Source of the DNA: Heliocidaris tuberculata | Taxonomy: Eukaryota > Echinodermata > Echinoidea > Camarodonta > Echinometridae | Direction of reading: 5' to 3' | DNA: 64,000 bases | Assembly: GCA_025618425.1 (NCBI GenBank) | Contig: CM046850.1 | Location: 22,425,907-22,489,906 of the forward strand | Shown here: positions 1-12,400 of the stretch, piece after piece | Position numbering within the stretch: position 1 is the first letter of the stretch | Layout: every line of letters begins with the position of its first letter | Notes under the pieces: model-generated | Seen by the model: only the letters and a program-made list of their open reading frames with translations | Database searches by the model: none | What the model was told of the DNA's origin: nothing | Program-made: the position numbers and the translations under genes

Positions 1-875
1 CCTAATTTCGGAGTGTGTATGGTTGTAGAGTCTGATATTCATAGCCTTTACAGATATTGCCACTTATATGGCACTGACTTCAGGGGATTTTCACGGTCAT
101 TTTATAGGCATTCAGACAAGTTCTTCTGTTCAGTGCAGATTTCTTTTCATGTATAAAATACAAAACAAAGTCGTTTGGCATGTACGTAATTCGTATAACA
201 AGATTTAACTCTCATGCATACAAGCTGATCAGAATATGAATAATTGATTTGTGAAGATGAATTAAGTTGTAGTTCTGATAAAAGAAGTAGATCTAATTTA
301 CAAATTTAAAGTTATTTATTATGAACAAGTGTTCACCTAGAGATTGAGCTTGTATTTTGGAATTATTTTAGTCACTAAATACAAAGAGTGAGTTTGGATC
401 TTGGAATGAGCTATAGCATTTTTGTTCATAGCATAGTATGAAGATACATTTTCAGTGACAAGTGTTAGACCAGTATAAATGTTTTGAATGATGCAAATGC
501 ATATATTTATGTACATTAGAGTTATGGCTTCCAAGTGACAATTATTAAAGCTCGGTTCAAGCATAGAACAGATTAGTTATTTGATAAACAAAAGTGGTAT
601 ATATATTTATAGATGCATTTTATAGCGTAAAGATAAATTTTATAGCGTACAGATAAAACATGCAGTGAAAAATTATGTGTTTAGTTGATAGTTACGATTG
701 GAATTCTGATTCTATTTCATTACAGGCACACAGAAAGAAGAAAACAAAAGAAACTTCAATTGTGCAATACTTATTTATTGTATTTTTCTATGCATTTGTT
801 TTCTCATCACAAATTGAATTACCTGCATGTACCTGTCCTGTATATACAAGTATTCACATTACAGTTACCAGTTGA
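1..875. other. AT-rich stretch with no recognised gene
   Basis: No conserved coding exon or repeat boundary was recognised. Short ORFs on both strands have AT-driven composition and no family features. It lies 3' of the receptor gene and 5' of the retrotransposon tail. Confidence 0.4.
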
Positions 876-1261
876 GAAGAGAATCTCTTACAAGGTTGCT
901 TTGTTTATGAGTGCATACACAAATCGGCACCCGAGTACCTTTTTACTTTACTGTCCTCACCTCACCGGTCAAATTACAGACTTCGCTCTAGTGAAGATAC
1001 TTCAATTTTACATGTTCCTAATAGAGTTGATTCGAAGAAGGGTGAAGCTAGCTTTGATTTTTGTGGTCCAAAACTGTGGAATAGTTTGCCAGCACATTTA
1101 CGGTCGTGTACATCTACAGAATCTTTTAAGCAAAATCTAAAGACATATTTGTTTGTATTGTAGTTAAGTAATCTTGGAGAGCTGCATGTAAAGCGCATAG
1201 AGCAGTTTTAATTGATTATGCGCTATAAAAGTCACAGTTTATTATTATTATTATTATTATT
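876..1261 (+). mobile_element. 3' end of a CR1/L2-like non-LTR retrotransposon
   Basis: One plus-strand frame, open to a TAG near 1162, reads like the end of non-LTR retrotransposon ORF2. It contains SAPEYL, then RLRSSEDTS, then GPKLWNSLPAHLRS and FKQNLKTYLF, matching the family pattern APEYL...LRSS...PKLWNSLP..LR...FK..LKT.LF. After the stop comes a short 3' UTR and a (TTA)n tail at about 1238-1261, as CR1/L2-like elements have. Only the C-terminal end survives, so this is a 5'-truncated dead copy. The exact clade is not resolved. Confidence 0.75.
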
Positions 1262-2160
1262 ACATCAATGAGATATTAAAGAGAGTTCGAATAATCCTAT
1301 TCCAAAAGCCTGGAACTTTGTACATTTTTCATGCTCAGCTAGCCATTATGCATTACGCAGCCTGTTGATTATGTACAGAACGGTGATTTCCAAACAATGA
1401 ATTATGATAATCCTTAAATCATATTCATAGCTTTTAAATCCGTAAGCCTCAAGCACCCAAATAGTTACCATAGTACAGAGCACTTTAACATAAAGTAGAA
1501 AAGCCTGTAACGTGATAAAATATCCTTTGACCGTGTATACATTTTACCTAGTACAAGCAATAATTATAAATTCAACACACACACAAAAAAAAAAAGAAGA
1601 AAAAAAAAGAGAGAAAAAAAAAAACGCATAGCACTTAATGGAACGGTACACTGTTTTGGAGTTAAATATACTCGTCATCTTCACATATTTTCAGCCTGTA
1701 TTTTACAGTAGAATTAAACCTTACTCTCTGTCTCCAAAGCATATCTTAAATCATGAGCGATTGAAGATTCTTACAATTTTTTGTTATCGTGTCGTTATTT
1801 TGGAATATATTATACAACCAGTGATCTTGCATATGTTGGTGCAACCAGTCAAACATTCTGATAATCAACTATTCACGGTGTACATGGGATTTTACTTTGG
1901 AACATCAAATCATTCTAAAACCTATTCTTTTACAGCGTGTATGGTAGTGAATTCCATTACCATGGTTACCTCTGCGCATTATCGGAATTAGGTCAGTACC
2001 GTGTATATAACAACTATATGAAAAGTCCCATGGCATTTTGAAATCACTCTCTTGTGACATACAAATATACATTGACTTTTGTCGATGTGTATGTGTGTAT
2101 ACATATACATACCACAAACTGTTTGATCTAAATATGTGTCATATATTTCGATTTTTGTCC
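1262..2160. other. Non-coding stretch, A-rich tract, no gene seen
   Basis: It contains an A-rich tract near 1580-1625. ORFs on both strands look random, with no splice-flanked conserved peptide. Confidence 0.35.
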
Positions 2161-2830
2161 CCAATTTCTGGCAGTCTGTTAGCTCAGCCCCCATACCAAG
2201 TCAGCAAAAATCATCTGGTGTCTCTTGTTATATTATAATGACATCATAAGCTAGCTAAAAATAAGCATAGCAATCCACATCATTGCGAGTTTTACTACTG
2301 AACACCTGATAAGTGCACTTGCTCACAGTAACAACACAAGTTTTTTACAGACATCACTAAATCTTTCTTTTTAGTTTTAGGCAAGGCTGGAACATGTCTG
2401 CAATGGGAATGACTCGCAATTTCTGGCAGTCTGTTAGCTCAGCCCCCATACCTAGTCAGCAAAAAAATCACCTGGGTGCCGTTGCATAAAACTTGCTATT
2501 ATAGTAACTTTTTATGGAATACTGGATTCTGATTGGCTCTTGAGCAACGTTACCATGGTAGTTACCATTGATGGCAAAGTTACTATAATAGTAAGTCTTT
2601 ATGCAATGGCACCCAGGTGTCTCTTGTTATATTATAGTGACATCATAAGCTAGCTAAAAATAAGCATAGCAATGCACATCATTGCGAATTTTACTATACA
2701 TGTACTGATAAGTGCACTTGCTCTCAGTAACAACACAAGTTTTTACACAATACAACCATGGCATCACAAAATCTTTCTTTTCAGGCAACGCGGGAACATG
2801 TCTGCCATGGGAATGACTCTCATATTATGG
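2161..2830. repeat. Tandem duplication of a ~256-bp segment, second copy interrupted by a palindromic element
   Basis: Copy 1 (about 2161-2416) and copy 2 (about 2417-2830) share a run starting TTTCTGGCAGTCTGTTAGCT and ending near GGAATGACTC. Copy 2 is longer because a 149-bp palindromic element sits at 2470-2618. In copy 1 the matching site is uninterrupted near 2210. The insertion therefore followed the duplication. Confidence 0.75.
2470..2618. mobile_element. Palindromic MITE-like element (family member 1)
   Basis: The terminal inverted repeats begin ACCTGGGTGCCGTTGCATAA and end with its near reverse complement. An inverted CCAATCAG-type motif (CTGATTGGCT) lies centrally. It has no coding capacity. 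The duplicated host segment next to it supplies an empty site. Confidence 0.7.
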
Positions 2831-3313
2831 GAGGATGTGAGGTACTTTTTCCCCTTCCCACTTGTCGAAAAGAAAAATAGCTATTCAGCTTTTTACCAAA
2901 GTGGAATTTTACAAGTATTGTTGCAAGAAATGTCAGAAAATCCACTCTAGCAGGCTTTAATGTTCCCTTTTCAGGTTATAATGTCGCTGAAAAGCTTAAA
3001 ACCTTTTCGAATACATAGTAGAGTTTTTCATTAAATACACATCAGACCTACTTTTTACATTGCGTCTTTTATAAATTATTTGAAAGCAAACAAACACCGA
3101 TAGAGCATATATGCGGGTAAAATTTCCACTGATATGTCAAGGATATCAATTATCAACGACAGATTCTGCCGAAATAAATATTGGGGCCGTTACTTGGATG
3201 TAAAGAAATGTAATGCCGAAATTTTACACAAATCCTTTACGAGTCTTTATGAATATCAGTAATGTGCACTATAAGGGATGAGTGAGTGAAAAGATTGATA
3301 ATGTGTGTTTCTT
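2831..3313. other. Probable 3' flank or UTR of the receptor gene
   Basis: This lies directly downstream (minus strand) of the proposed receptor stop codon at 3314-3316. Nothing coding is recognised. A polyadenylation site was not placed. Confidence 0.3.
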
Positions 3314-3487
3314 TTAAATGAAAAGTTCTTTCCATTTTGCTCCTCCTATATCCTGAAAAATTGTCATCACTTTCAGGACATTGCTGTTGGTATTCTCTGC
3401 TTCATCAGGCAACTGTTGGGCCGGATTGCTTGCAGGTGCTGGGGAGTCCAGTATCAAGAATGCTTGCTGGATTCTGTCCGATTCATT
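3314..3487 (-). CDS. Receptor, last coding exon (end of cytoplasmic tail)
   Basis: The acceptor ATATTCAG precedes the codons for [10 protein letters not shown]. The frame runs 57 codons to a TAA at 3314-3316. The phase-0 start matches the phase-0 donor of the preceding exon at 4482. The peptide is acidic and Pro/Ala/Gln-rich in the middle ([11 protein letters not shown]) and ends KELFI. It has no known domain. A weaker internal donor (AAA|GTGATG) could splice on to a further exon, but none was found. Confidence 0.5.
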   Translation of the reverse strand, partial: NESDRIQQAFLILDSPAPASNPAQQLPDEAENTNSNVLKVMTIFQDIGGAKWKELFI

Positions 3488-6400
3488 CTGAATATAAGTG
3501 AATGAATACTCATCATATATCAACTAATGGGTAAGCAAATGTGAATGTAAATACAAACACGGATTTTTTTTACTTGAACTTTTCCTTTTGTTTCCTGCGT
3601 GGTGGTATAAACGTATCATTTCCTTCGTATGAAAAAAAACAAAGGAAATTTTCTAAATATATTAGGTAATATGGCAATAATAATCAGTTCCGATTAGGAA
3701 CGTTGAATTCTTCATTATCAAAATATTAAAATACATGTACATGTATGGCCCAGGTGCCCACACTACGTTGGGCTAATGTCATTAGTGAGCTTTCGATTTG
3801 CGACGGGGGAAATCTAGCACGGTAACTCGAGACGAAAATCGATCTGCGCATGCGCGAAATCCCGAATCTCTCCGTAACGCGGAATTTGACGACGGTCATC
3901 GAGCAAAATAGCGTCCGCTCCAAAATAGTATGGAGAGCGGTAAATTTCTGTGCGATGCATGTAAACAACTGCGCGGCCGGCCGGCACATCGTACGCACGT
4001 GTTAGGAATCATCAGTGCAGCTCCCGTAGCCGTCGCGTGAACGGAAACGAAATGGCTTCAGAACAGGACGGGAGCTTGGGTGTGAGAACGGTCGCGATCT
4101 GTCAAATCCCCCGTACCGTGCGTCTCCCGTCGCAGATCGAAAGCTCACTAATATTGTCGATACGGTCGCAGTCAGTGAGGGAACGGTGGAAAAACGATGT
4201 GCTTACCTTGGTCCAAGGTCAACATGTCATTGTTTGAGCCAATGTTGGCACGACACAAAAAAGAAGTTGGTCTGTTTTCATGCTCAAAATCAGTAATTTA
4301 AGTTATAAATAATCTGTGGGACATCATCTCAACCGATGAAAGGGCGCCATCAATAATACGACAACAGTCATGCTTGCGACGTTAGAGAAACGTATTGCAC
4401 ACGTTGGTCTAACGATAGCCCAACGTAGTAGTGCGCCCCTTCAGAAATATCAAACCCTTCTCTCGTAAATATTCTACTCACCATTTGAACAACAACGTTC
4501 ATACAGTCAATGCCAGGCTGTATGACTTGACCCATCTCTCGTAACGCACTTTCTGCTTGGCTAACGTCACGACGGATGACCTCTAGCTCCTGATCGGTCA
4601 GGTCACGAGATTCTCTTTTCAACAAGAGTTCGAGTCGTTGCAGAGACGGGTGCGGCAGAATGGTAAAGGGGGTAAAGGCAGATGAACCAAAACTGCTTTC
4701 TGATTGGACAGTAGAGGAGAAAATGTGGATTTTCCAGTTGTGTAATCATGAACTTTCATGTATTTCAAATATTCATGTATGTTTATATTTGATATGATAT
4801 ACTCTTATATCGTTGATGATCCTTTCATAGGCGTACGGGCACAAAGTCGCCTTGGGGCTGACGTCTCCTGCCGGAATATTCAATTTAAAGTTATTAATAA
4901 TATTCAAGCGAGCAACAGTTTTGAGGACACTTTTACTTGTAGTAATACAATAGGCTACTGAGTTAAATGTATTTGATGTTACTAACCTTGTTTTTTATTT
5001 TCTTCTCTCTGATCAGTAGATGTTTTAACCTGTTTCTTGCCGCGCATACTAGAGAGTGTGTAGAGGTATGGGTTGAGAGAGGAGTTGATAGGGAGGACGA
5101 AAACAGCCGTCCATGCATACACCTAACAAAACAAAACAAAATGAAATTAAGGAAATGATATACCATACACTGCTAGAATACACAGTGCTGACCGTCGCGG
5201 GAGGGATAATTACAGTGTAAATCAATGGTTTTCAAACTGTTACACTTGTTTGCAGATGGGATAGGTATGTGTAGATCATCTGACTATTAAGTTTGACCTA
5301 ATAATATTGGCCACTTATATAGCGCTCAGTGACACAGTGACACTCATGGCGCTTAGACATCATTACCCCGGTTATCAGAGCCGAGCCGCCAAAGTAACTA
5401 GCGCTCAAGCATACCAGGTACCCATTTACACCTGGGTGGAGAGTGGCAAATGTAGATTAGTGTATTGTATTACATTAAATTATGGTAGAAAAAAAATTCA
5501 GCCTTTTTCCATTAATTCAATTCAAACCTTTCATTATTCTGGGGTGCCATTGTAAGGTCTTAAATCGGAAATACACTAGTTAAAACAGAGTCAGGAAGGA
5601 ATTATTGCATTAATCAATGATACAAGTTTTTTTTTCTCGGAATACATTTTGCCAATATCGAAAATAGCCTTTAGTTTATATTGGTATTCACCTGAGCAGA
5701 GATTTTAAGTTTCCCTGCCGCTGACAAGAGACCCATTATGATAATAGGGAACCAGCAAATCAGATCAGTTCCTACTATCAGTGACATCTTCCACGCCAAT
5801 TTGATGTCCTCAGTGAGACCTTTATCCTCTCTCAATCCCTTCCCGGTCTTAGCAACCTTCTGCTTTGACTGTTGATAGCAGATATACATAGCGATGTAAC
5901 AGAGCAGTGTGATAAGGAAGGCTACAAAGTTGGCTCCAATGAAAAGGGAAATTGAGTAATGCCATCCTGCAGGACGCTCAACCGTCAAAGGGAGGGCCAA
6001 ACAGACCCCGGACTGTCCGTAGAAGTTGCCTTTACTGTACGCCGGGATTACCAGAGGCAAGACGCTAACCAGAATTGCTATGAACCAGATGAAGAGTTGA
6101 GAGCATCGAGTAGCCCTGGGAGAGAGGTGGAGTCCATGCTTGAAGGGTAGAAGGACATGAATGCACCGGTCGAGACTGATCATCATGATGAACATGACAG
6201 AAGCTTCACTTGATACGACCGAAAGCACTCCCGCCATCTTGCAGAGGGCGCTAGACTGCCATTCGTCAGCATGCAATGCATAGTTTCCCCGATAATAGAT
6301 ATCGGCAGATGCAATCATGATCATGTACAGACCCATCATAAAATCCGAAACGGCCAAATTCGTGATGAAACTTGACTGTACAATGGCTTTCCTATCTTTC

Positions 6401-9400
6401 TTTTGATTGAACACTCTGTAAGCGAAGACAAACGCGTTCCCGACAAAAGCACTACCTCCAAGAATCCAAATGAAAATTCGTCGGAGTTCACTGGCCATGA
6501 GTTCTTCGCAAGATGAGAATTGATCACGTGGTGCAAGGCAGCCACCAGAATCCACCAATCCCGCAAGACAACAGAAAACGTAGCGGTCGGCATGTCTGTT
6601 GAAGGAAGTATGCCATCGTGATTACATATAGGATTAATAACATGTATACTTTAAAACCAATGCTTCTTGTAAAAACCACTGACATAAGATTGTGACATAA
6701 TGACAGTCATGATTGTGGTTACATAGCAAAGTACTCATGTATTTGTTGTCCTAAATGTTAATCAGGTTAAGGAATCATCAATCACGTCAAATCCACCCTT
6801 TGTAATAATTTGATTTGTGTGAAAGCAGAAAAATCAGGAAAGCAGATTGGTCAAAGTTTGAACGAAATCGCACAAGCATTTTCAAAAGTTTTAATCACTA
6901 TACACATGGGAATTCCAAATTGGCCGTATCGGTACGGTCACTCTGATGTAGCGGCGATCATCTTCCCCATTCGTTCCAGCACATAAAATGACTAAAATGT
7001 CATTTTTATCAGAATGTATAACTCAATAGGAATTTTTTTTTTTGAGGACATATAGCAATATGCTATCTAAATTATATTTCGAGTACTGCCCGAGGGAAAA
7101 GGCGCTCAGGAGAAAACCGAAATTTAATGATATTTTGGTGTACGACAAAAGGGAGAGCTCACTGTGAATACGTCACAATCGATTCACTAAATTGCCAATA
7201 TGAGATTCGCATAGATGTAGTGAACTCATTTTTCAAACCTTCATAACTTTCTTTATCTTTGTCCGATTTCTTCCAAACTTTCACCATCCTGTTCGCTTAT
7301 TTTTCTCCTTTCCCACAAATCAACTTTTTACAGAGATTGGATTGTCTTTTAAGGTCAAGGTTTTTTAATGCTATTTCTTACCACAATATTTCTTTTATGT
7401 GAACCGTGGTGATACACATGTTAATGTACATATTTATATGCTTGTTAATGCTGTTTTATTGTATTTCACTGTAAATGTGTGGCAGTAAGTCTTCTGGCTT
7501 TTGCCATGTTTTTCAGTGTGAATAAAACCGAAATTTAACTGAAGTGAATGATTTTAAATGCAACATACCACAGAAATGCTCATCATCTTGTTCCGGACAA
7601 TGTATGACATCATCGCATACGTGATCAGGACTGATACAGTAGAGTTTCCCGCGACATCTGTATGACCCATCGGGACATTCAAACTTATCTATTTGGTAAT
7701 TAGTGAAGATATGACGGTGCACAAATAAAAAAGAAATATATTCAGTGTGAATGAGAAAAATCAAGATTGAAACTTTAAAATTAAATTGTTGTTTATTAAA
7801 ATCATAAGCATTAAAATTTCAATGTTTTAAAAGAAAAGATTTTATAGGATTATATGACAACTTTTTGTTGGGTAACTTTATACAGTTACTTACAAAATCA
7901 TGTTCAGCTTATGGTTTATCAATATATTTCACTGGCCTATCCTAAATCCATTACGTGCCACTAGGCGACTCGCTATAATTTTAGATATTTAGATATTTAG
8001 ATATTTTATATATCTGAAAAACATATGATATTGATAGATATAAAAACAGGTTTTCCTGTTATAATTAACAAAACAGCAATATACCATATAAAATAATGAA
8101 CTAAAAAACAACAACTGAAATCACCACAGAAAGCCTCGTCTTCTCCGGAGGGGCAGTCCATTTTGCCGTCGCATCGATATCGGAGAGGAATGCAATACGA
8201 AAACGGGCACTTGAGGTAGGAAACTGGGCACTCAAAATCAACTGTCAGTAGAAAATGAACAATTGTTTTACAAAATTAATCGATGTAATAATGATAATAA
8301 TATAAGGTGAAATAAAGGGAGTCCTTTATAGTACTTTATTCTGAGCACAAAACTGAACAACGGATAATATATAATGAACAATGTCTACGAGGTCCAAAGA
8401 ATTTAAGGGAAGTTAAGTTCTAGTAAAGGTTAAAAATAATTTGTGAGCTTTTTTATTTGACGAGAAATAGCTGAAGTATTCGGGCCGAACAATCACGCAA
8501 CATTTGTGTGCAGTCAAATATACCCTTTTCTGTGTGCAGTGTATGTGCTCGTCATTGAGAATGGGTTAATTTATTATCAATTTGGTGATTTCAAGACCTC
8601 ACTCATACACCAATTCTTGTGTAGACATGATCAACCTTTCCCTATTGCTTTGAGACAATTTCTTTCACAAGGTAATTGTACGACCAGAACCATATTAATA
8701 GATTAAAATGTTTAATACCATTTACGTTTCATTGTAGTACACCTCTAGAATACAATCAAGCGAAAGGCAGTATTTACGATTTCTGTAACATATTTTAGTA
8801 ATTCCCATATCATGTCATATGCAGGGGCGGCGCCAGGGCATTTTGATAGGAGGGGCAAGACGACCTAAAGATGACGTCATATTTTTTCTCCATTAAATAA
8901 CAGGGGTAATATAGAGTTATATGTTTAAGACCTCTCTTTTTAATACTCCTCTTTCTTCTTTCTTCCCTTTTCTTCCTCCTTTTCTTCTTTTTTCTTCTTT
9001 TTTTTCTTTTTTCACTACTTGAAAAATCATAGGGGGGGGGGGGCGGTCGCCCCCTCTGCCCCCTGTAGCGCCGCCCCTGGTCATATGTAGTACATACGAG
9101 CATCTTACCACAAGCTCTTAAATGAGTGACGTCTCGACAGCCGATGAAGAACCCAAATTCATCAAGTTCATAAATACACCGTGTTGTGTATAAAGCGCAT
9201 CCTCCGTTATTGCACATGATATCCGTATCCGAATGACAAACATCACCCGGAGTGCTTAAAGCTGTTAAAATAGACGTGGATAATGGCATGGATTTTTGCA
9301 AATGATTTCATCTAAGATACCTCAATAGAATTCCGTCAGATCAAGAAGAATAGGCATACGATCCGTAATACTGAATGTGGAATACCGTTTACACATTTCA

Positions 9401-12400
9401 TTAAAAAAAATTAAAGGTAACTTAATATTTTCCGATACATTTCATTAAAAAAAATAAGGTAACTTAATATTTTCCGATCTGGAAAAAATGTAATGCATAC
9501 AGAATAACATCATCATAATTCAAGAGTATGGAAATACGGGGAAGAAAGCAGGAGCTTGTGCCGGGTACATCCAGTACACTATATAATGTTTGAAATTATA
9601 AACAGAGTTTCACACGTTATATCCCACGAAACTTAAGGTGAAAAAAAAAAAATTAATCAATTCGTTGGTTGCAGAATTTAATGTGGATGGGATTTCGGAT
9701 GATGCAGAACTCATGTTTAACTTACAACATGCTTGTTCATCCTCATTGGTATTTCCTATGCAGTCCATGACCCCATCACATTGAATCTTTTGTGGAAAAA
9801 GCGAGCCATCGAAGCACTGGAAAGCAGAGCGAGAGAGCTCCAAAACTGTGTCGGTAGAGTAGACAATTGTACAAACACTATTATAACTCATTAATGACGC
9901 CTGCCCAAATTTTGTTGTTTTGGCTAAATAACTTTTTATTCAGAGCCGTAAAAAGTATACCAGATGCATGAACATTGAAAAAGAAAAAAATCTGATCACA
10001 CTTTTTCCGTTTCTGTTGCCTCTTTATGGGGCATTACATGAGGAATTTTCAAAGGAAGATTCACTTAAATCTTTTAATTGGCAAGAATGTTCCAACTTAA
10101 TCAAATATTTCTTTTGGTGAAATCACTGTATGAATAGTTGTTGTGCTTCCATTAATAGTAAATAAAGTTAGTAAAATTCTAATTGATTCTAAAGAAAAAC
10201 ATTCATTTCACATGTAGACTAAATCAAGGGAAATTATTTGTTTAATAAATCTAAGAGCCATACATGTATATTTTTCTTTGAAAATGAATATCTGCATCGT
10301 TTATCAAGCCAATAATGGTGGAGATGATATATCATTACCACATCCTTTTTCGTCTGAAGAATCATAACAATGGTTGATAAAATCGCATCTCTTCCTCGAC
10401 GGAATACACTGACCATTGTCGCAAGCAAACTCATCGACTGTACAGGGTGGTATAACTGAAAAGGAGTGTAAAATTTTAGAGAAGGGTGAGTTGCGCTGAG
10501 GTAAAGAAGAAAACCGAATTGTGAGCTTTCTCATTTTTTAAAATTCTCATGTGGAAGAGTAATGTAACACAATATACAAAAATATAGAAATATTTATAAC
10601 TTTGATCGAATTTCTGATGCCACATCTTTGCGCAGTCCCACGTACCCATATCTGTGTCTATTGCTTTTTAGTATTTGTGATTTTCAGCAAGGTGTCCAAA
10701 TTGACTAAACTATTACAAAATCAAAAATAAAGAATGGCCAAAAAAAAAAAAAAATCAGAATAAAAAATATTCGATTTTGTACTATAGTTTGTGTTTCTTC
10801 CATGATGTGTAAAATGCACACTTTCAAAGAAAAAAATAGAAGAAATAAGTAAACCCTCCTTGGTAAAATTGATGTTTTTCTGGACTTACCACATTCACTT
10901 TCATCTGAGTTATCCAAGCAATGAGGTATGGAATCGCAATAGAAGGAAATTGATATAAAAGATCTGTCTCTGCACTGAAACTGATCTAAATCACAACCTG
11001 GATCATAATGAAATATGTTAACATTCAAATAGTCCATGTAAAATGCATGGTTTTGTTTTGAATTCTCCTAACGTTAGGTTGCAGCATTTCCTAAAATAGA
11101 CGAATACGTGTCCATAACATGAGATCGAAAATAGGATGAATTTTGTCTTCATGTTAGATATGACGAAAACATGATAACAATTTCTGGAAATCATTAGACT
11201 GAGCCTGAAGGGAGAATAAGCCCTTTTTTCAGATCAGAAAAATTCAAAACTTTCCCTAAAATACTTGAATTTGAAAGTAACACGCAAAACGTTCATTATG
11301 CCAACAAGGCATGGTCGTGTATTGGTACATCACATTCTTTTCTACTCATGGAAAAGGTAACTAAGTTTTGACGAAATTACCTTCCACCACATTTTTATAG
11401 ATGAAGGCATGCTTATATGTAAGTTTAAAAAAAAATGTTATTACCAATTAAAAGAACACAGTGGCGAAGGTAATTGTTTTTGAAATGCTTCACCTCTAAC
11501 TTCGAATATGACTAGAAATATTTACATTTTTTAGAGTTGATAAATTTGGCCGCTTTTGTGTTGTCTCATACGCTTACATTTATGTGCAATCTTTGTAGAT
11601 TTGTGACGAATTTTGAGTGTTCCAAAATGCAACTCCAACGAAATTACCCAACGCAACCTCTAGATATACAATTTGCCCATAAATTATTTGTATGCGAAAA
11701 TAAGGCAAGGATTAAATCATATGATATCACACGTGTTGGGCCTACCTTCTTGGCAGTTGTCTTCATCACTCCCATCCATACAGTCGGCAGTTAGATCACA
11801 AACACCGGTATATATTTATGTGATGTATAAACTTATGATATCATTGTTTATTCATTGAACTGATGTGTATCGTTTATGCCTATACTGAAACAAAAATAAA
11901 TAAATAAAATGAAATCAAAAGTAGTTTCGAAAGGCTTCCCAGAAACCACATTCACACATTTAGCACAACCCGTACCACTGCAGAATTTCTTTTATCTATG
12001 AAGCAAAATGAATTCATGTGGCTTACTGAGGTGGGATGTACCAGTCCGTGTAGGACATCGGTGTACCATCATTCCAATGAAATATACCACGTTCGTCTCT
12101 GTTGCCCAGACCTACAATCATAATTGGTTATAGGACATTGTCTAAGACAAGATACATGTATACAATGTTTGATATGAAACATAATACTGCTCTAGCAAAA
12201 TCTGGGGTAATAATTTCCAAACCATTTGGAAGCAAAAAGGGACAGTATCATTGTGAAATTTGCTGTACAGTACAGTTAGGCTTATTATTATCATTATCAT
12301 TAGTATAACTATCACTGTTAATGCTATAATAATAATGATAATAAAGATGATTTATACTAACTTGAATTTTATTCTTATTGTGGTAACTCTTTGTATAGAG

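Noticed and set aside
3726..4237. ORFs on both strands sharing QIESSL
   Set aside because: They lie on the two arms of an inverted repeat, so the shared peptide comes from the foldback.
4368..4481. Receptor ending at the TGA at 4368
   Set aside because: A perfect GTGAGT donor at 4481 and a phase-matched exon at 3487 make this read-through less likely. The extra residues overlap repeat-like sequence (CTACGTTGGGCTA, also near 3762).
8810..9301. 163-codon minus-strand ORF rich in Lys and Arg
   Set aside because: Only its first part is the real LDLa exon. The rest is a translated purine tract of a repeat beyond the donor at 9108.
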